Source of the DNA: an uncultured Ilumatobacter sp. | GTDB lineage: Bacteria > Actinomycetota > Acidimicrobiia > Acidimicrobiales > Ilumatobacteraceae | Reading direction: 5' to 3' | DNA length: 64,000 bases | NCBI GenBank assembly: GCA_937905835.1 | Contig: CALCXK010000102.1 | Location: 1-64,000 of the forward strand | In this document: piece by piece, positions 61,249 through 64,000 of the stretch | Layout: the number at the start of each line of letters is the position of its first letter | Position numbering within the stretch: position 1 is the stretch's first letter | Notes under the pieces: generated by a model | What the model saw: the letters and a program-made list of their open reading frames with translations, nothing else | Told to the model about the DNA's origin: nothing | Database searches by the model: none | Made by a program: the position numbers and the translations under genes

Positions 61249-61279
61249 ACAACCGTGCCATCACGGCACACAGTTCGGC

Positions 61280-61500
61280 CGACGGCGTTGCGGACCGCGG
61301 ACACGTTGGCCAGACCGCTGAGGGCAGTGCGACAACCTCCCCGAAAAATTGTCGAGCCTGATCAGCATCGAGTCGAGTGTGCATGACGAGGCCGTGTCGT
61401 GGAGCATTCTCGTGCGTCGACGTCGCCCGGCGTTACTCCATCCCCAGCCCCCGTCGGGCTGCAGATATGCAAAGCAGTTGTCACCGAGTTCGTGCAAGCC
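61280..61500 (-). pseudogene. Decayed MBL-fold metallo-hydrolase N-terminus
   Basis: A minus-strand frame starting at 61497 reads HELGDNCFAYLQPDGGWGWSNAG, split here as HELGDNCFAYLQ plus PDGGWGWSNAG, the opening strands of many actinobacterial MBL-fold hydrolases. A second frame continues after a frameshift as GLVMHTRLDADQARQFF, resembling the LLVDTxxD strand. The metal-binding HxHxDH and all later parts are absent. Only a fragment between SURF1 and the GMC gene remains. Confidence 0.45.
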
Positions 61501-61511
61501 CTTGCTCTAGG

Positions 61512-62834
61512 TCATCGAGTCATCATTCCACGCAGGCACATCAGCTCGGCGAGCAGTGTGGTTGGCATGTGGGTGTTCACGTCAGGGATCGACGGGAACA
61601 CCGATGCGTCGCACACGTAGAGGTCGGTATAGCCAGTGACAGCGCCGTGCTCGTCAACGACTCGACCCATTCCGCACGTACCTGTGGCATGGACATAATC
61701 AGCGACGTTCCCGAGTATCCAGGTCGCGATTGAGGCGTCATCGGCCAGGGCATCGGCGGTCGTTCCACTGGCATCGATGTACACCTGATCGAAAAACTTG
61801 GTAAACGCTGGCCGTCGAACGACATCCAAGGCCAGCCGAACCCCGGCGACAAGCACGTCGAGGTCGCGTTGGTCATCGAGCAGGTTGAAGTTGATGACCG
61901 GATCACCGGATGCATCGATGGCGACCGTGCCGCTGCTGCCGGTGGGGGTCATCAGAGCGACCATGAGTAACCCAAACCCTGGCGCCTCAGCACCAAGATG
62001 GTTCATAGGAAGCAACTGCATGGTGTCCAAACCGATTCGCTGCTCAAGCAACGAACCCAAGCAGAGTCCGGTGCTGTCGGCGACGTGACCAGCTCGATAC
62101 TGAAGCGTGAGGGCAACAGACGGGTGGTCTTGCAGGTGGCGGCCGAGGCCGGGCATCTCGACACCAGACCGAAGCAGGATGGCAGGGCTGTGAATTGCGC
62201 CGGCCGAAACGACAACGCGATCGGCAGGGATGTCCGTTCCATCGGTGAGTCGCACGCCGACGGCTCGGTTGCCGCTGAAGAGCACCCGATCAACGCGGGA
62301 GTCGGGCCGAACATTGAGATTCAGTCGATTGGCAACCGGCCAGAGGTACGCCTCGGCTGCAGTGCACCGGCGGCCGTCGCGTCGAGTGAGGTGAGCCGGC
62401 CGTGCTGCAGGGCAGGCTGCAAGAAGTGCCTGATCGACCGGGCCGAGTTCGTGAGGAGCGACCACTTCGCTCGGGATCTGCATCCGACTGGCGGCGACGT
62501 CGGCATCGGTCCAGCCCCACCCAGCACACAGTGCGGGATCGATCGTCTTGGCAACCATCGCATTGACAACACTCGACCCTCCGACACCGCGGCCACGCTG
62601 GTACACCCATGCCGCTCCCCCACCGGTCCGAGTCGCCAACAGGCCATCGTGCGTACGACCCGGCTCGTCGAGTGCAGCGAGGAAGTTCGGCCCGTCGATC
62701 GCTGCAGGCACCTCGCCGGGTAACAGAGATGGGCCCTCGTCGAGCACCGTGACGTGGCGGCCCGGATCTTCAGACAGCCGTGCACCGAGCACGCAGCCAG
62801 CCGAGCCAGCCCCGACGACGACCCACTGCTGCAT
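61512..62834 (-). CDS. GMC oxidoreductase, possibly MftG-like
   Basis: A 440-residue FAD-dependent GMC enzyme. It begins QWVVVGAGSAGCVLGARL (FAD fold), with QRGRGVGGSSVVNAMVAKT, SAGAIHSPAILLRSGV, and a C-terminal HATGTCGMGRVVDEHGAVTGYTDLYVCDASVFPSIPDVNTHMPTT-type end with the catalytic His region. It is shorter than BetA (565). This C-terminal pattern resembles mycofactocin-associated MftG, but no other mycofactocin gene is in the window, so that is tentative. Five nt separate it from the histidine phosphatase gene upstream. Confidence 0.8.
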   Translation of the reverse strand: MQQWVVVGAGSAGCVLGARLSEDPGRHVTVLDEGPSLLPGEVPAAIDGPNFLAALDEPGRTHDGLLATRTGGGAAWVYQRGRGVGGSSVVNAMVAKTIDPALCAGWGWTDADVAASRMQIPSEVVAPHELGPVDQALLAACPAARPAHLTRRDGRRCTAAEAYLWPVANRLNLNVRPDSRVDRVLFSGNRAVGVRLTDGTDIPADRVVVSAGAIHSPAILLRSGVEMPGLGRHLQDHPSVALTLQYRAGHVADSTGLCLGSLLEQRIGLDTMQLLPMNHLGAEAPGFGLLMVALMTPTGSSGTVAIDASGDPVINFNLLDDQRDLDVLVAGVRLALDVVRRPAFTKFFDQVYIDASGTTADALADDASIATWILGNVADYVHATGTCGMGRVVDEHGAVTGYTDLYVCDASVFPSIPDVNTHMPTTLLAELMCLRGMMTR

Positions 62835-62839
62835 ACCAA

Positions 62840-63574
62840 TCAGGCCCTGCTGGTCGCTTCAGACTTCGTCGCATCGGTTTCGGTGGGCCTTACCTCATCC
62901 GTCGCACGAGGAAGCCCGGCCAGGTGGGCCGCGTCGTTGTATCGGACGAGTCGCCAGCGCTGATCACGAGCAGCTGAATCCGATGAGAGCACAAATTCGG
63001 TGATCGATGTGTTGGTCGTCCAGAGGTCGAAAATTCCGGTGGGTGCAGTACGTAGCAACTGTCGGAAGATGGCATCGACGACGCCACCATGGCATGACAC
63101 CACGATGAGTTGGCCGGCCTGCTCGTCGAGGACTTGAGCAAGGGCAGCGCCAACGCGAAGATGGAACGCCGCGACGGTCTCACCACCTGGAAACACGTCA
63201 AAGTGCGGATCACCGGCGAAGTTCGGTGAACCGAACTGCTCGACATACGCTGCGAACGTCACACCGTCGAAGTCGGGGCCTGGGTCATGCTCGCCGAAGC
63301 CGAAGATCTCGATTGGTTCGGCGGTTCCCATTGCCGGGCCAAAGATGCGTGCAGTCTCCAGTGCGCGGGCGAAGTTGCTGGCAATCAGCACTCCGCCGTC
63401 AAGTTCACCCGTGCTGCTCAGACGGTCGCGTAAACGCCCTGACTGTTCACGGCCGAGCGCGGATAGGCCACTGCACGTTCGATACCCACCAATCACCCGG
63501 TCCACGGTCACTTGCGACTCACCGTGGCGTACCAAAACGAGCCTGGTTGCTTGTCTGGTGCTCTGATCCGCCAT
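62840..63574 (-). CDS. Histidine phosphatase (phosphoglycerate-mutase-like)
   Basis: A 244-residue member of the histidine phosphatase branch. The catalytic RHGES loop is at about residues 16-20, a second Arg in SNFARALETARI, a Glu in FGEHDPGPDFDG and the second catalytic His in VVSCHGGVVDAIFR. Dimensions fit GpmB/CobC-type phosphatases; the substrate is unknown. ATG 63574 follows GGAGTC, a usable ribosome-binding site. It is probably co-transcribed with the GMC gene. Confidence 0.88.
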   Translation of the reverse strand: MADQSTRQATRLVLVRHGESQVTVDRVIGGYRTCSGLSALGREQSGRLRDRLSSTGELDGGVLIASNFARALETARIFGPAMGTAEPIEIFGFGEHDPGPDFDGVTFAAYVEQFGSPNFAGDPHFDVFPGGETVAAFHLRVGAALAQVLDEQAGQLIVVSCHGGVVDAIFRQLLRTAPTGIFDLWTTNTSITEFVLSSDSAARDQRWRLVRYNDAAHLAGLPRATDEVRPTETDATKSEATSRA

Positions 63575-63730
63575 GACTCCATCATCGCAGCGGCAGCGAC
63601 GACTCCACCTAGACGAGAGAAATACACAGTGAAACAAGCGAGACGGCTCCCTGCGGCCGACCACCTCGTTACGGCCACATTCGTGCACGAACTAAAAGTA
63701 CAATTTTCGCGGCTGCCGACGGGCCTTCCC

Positions 63731-63736
63731 TACAGT
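63731..63736 (+). promoter_or_regulatory. Probable -10 box, leaderless purL
   Basis: TACAGT lies 7 nt upstream of the GTG at 63744; no Shine-Dalgarno is seen. Confidence 0.4.
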
Positions 63737-63743
63737 CGCCAAC

Positions 63744-64000
63744 GTGGTCCCCCGGCATCGACTGACCCTCCGTCCGATCGAGGCTGATCCACGCGCGTCT
63801 GCAATCGAGCGCGGCGCGGCCGACCTTGGTCTCGGCGCACTCCAGGAGGTGTTCGTCGCCGACATCGTGTTCATCGATGGCGACCTCGGATCAGCTGACC
63901 GCGATCGCCTCCACAGCGTCCTCGTCGACCCGCTACTCCAGCGTGGCAATTGGGACCTTCCGACCAGCCATGCCGTGGAAATCATCCTCCAACCCGGAGT
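63744..64000 (+). CDS. purL: Phosphoribosylformylglycinamidine synthase, N-terminal part
   Basis: The first 85 codons of a gene that runs off the window. It reads HRLTLRPIEADPRASAIE, GAADLGLGALQEVFVADIVFIDG, LLVDPLLQRGNWDLP-like and VEIILQPG. This matches the N-terminal PurS-like ACT-fold region of large or intermediate FGAM synthases (PurL fused to PurS), rather than small PurL. The enzyme makes FGAM from FGAR, glutamine and ATP in purine synthesis. The start GTG 63744 is supported by a TACAGT box. Confidence 0.72.
   Translation, partial: MVPRHRLTLRPIEADPRASAIERGAADLGLGALQEVFVADIVFIDGDLGSADRDRLHSVLVDPLLQRGNWDLPTSHAVEIILQPG

Noticed and set aside
1..64000. CRISPR arrays, insertion sequences, prophage or rRNA genes
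   Set aside because: No regularly spaced repeats, transposase or integrase motifs, or rRNA signatures were seen.

Overview
The window looks like a chromosomal segment from a high-GC actinobacterium, most likely a marine member of the Acidimicrobiia (Ilumatobacter-like). This placement is an inference from gene content: a two-component pair followed by a GerM-type lipoprotein (MtrB-LpqB order), a menaquinone pathway, an F420-type LLM oxidoreductase, an OleBC fusion, single-chain glycyl-tRNA synthetase, PhoH-YbeY and Era. There are no rRNAs, phage genes, insertion sequences or CRISPR arrays. Genes are dense, change strand often, and many pairs overlap by 4 nt (ATGA or GTGA).

Layout. 0-5 kb: hydroxy-acid dehydrogenase and a GntR/HutC regulator, divergent from aconitase. 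5-9 kb: choline-sulfatase and choline dehydrogenase (betC, betA), then a nitroreductase. 9.5-14.5 kb: trpF, ppk2, and an Lrp/AsnC regulator divergent from ornithine cyclodeaminase and a CtlX-type citrulline hydrolase. 14.5-18.6 kb, minus strand: recO, glyS, trpC and a thioredoxin-like gene interrupted by one in-frame TGA at its redox motif (candidate selenoprotein). 18.8-25 kb: dinG, a 2OG-Fe(II) oxygenase, a TIMP-like secreted protein, fbaA and a short acyl-CoA/hydrolase group. 25-33 kb: two acyl-CoA synthetases around the two-component system, a lipoprotein and era. 33-36 kb: a three-gene SPFH/GYF, zinc-ribbon and small membrane protein cluster. 36-44.6 kb: menG, menF, menD, a DsbA/FrnE protein, menH, menA, an amidase and menE. 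44.6-49.4 kb: SDR, ybeY, phoH with a tiny upstream ORF, and modABC. 49.7-56.9 kb: LytR_C lipoprotein, LLM oxidoreductase, tRNA-Cys, the oleA-oleBC-oleD olefin operon and tRNA-Gly. 57-64 kb: a Fpg/Nei glycosylase, a metX remnant, DUF4262, a phosphotransferase, SURF1, an MBL remnant, a GMC oxidoreductase, a histidine phosphatase and the start of purL.

How the genes work together. Three catabolic or osmolyte modules are self-contained: choline-O-sulfate to betaine aldehyde, citrulline to ornithine to proline, and long-chain head-to-head olefin synthesis. Respiration is served by the men genes and SURF1. Many starts, at least 15, have a TANNNT-like box only 6-9 nt upstream and no Shine-Dalgarno, so leaderless transcripts appear common; this pattern was used to choose several start codons.

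The most interesting signal is the UGA codon at 15297-15299. The frame stays open for hundreds of codons on both sides, the UGA sits where a redox cysteine is expected (WAPY-U-GC), and a short hairpin with a GGU apical loop lies at bacterial-SECIS distance downstream. The second is a roughly 35-bp palindromic repeat present twice, which supplies the TAG stop codons of three different genes.
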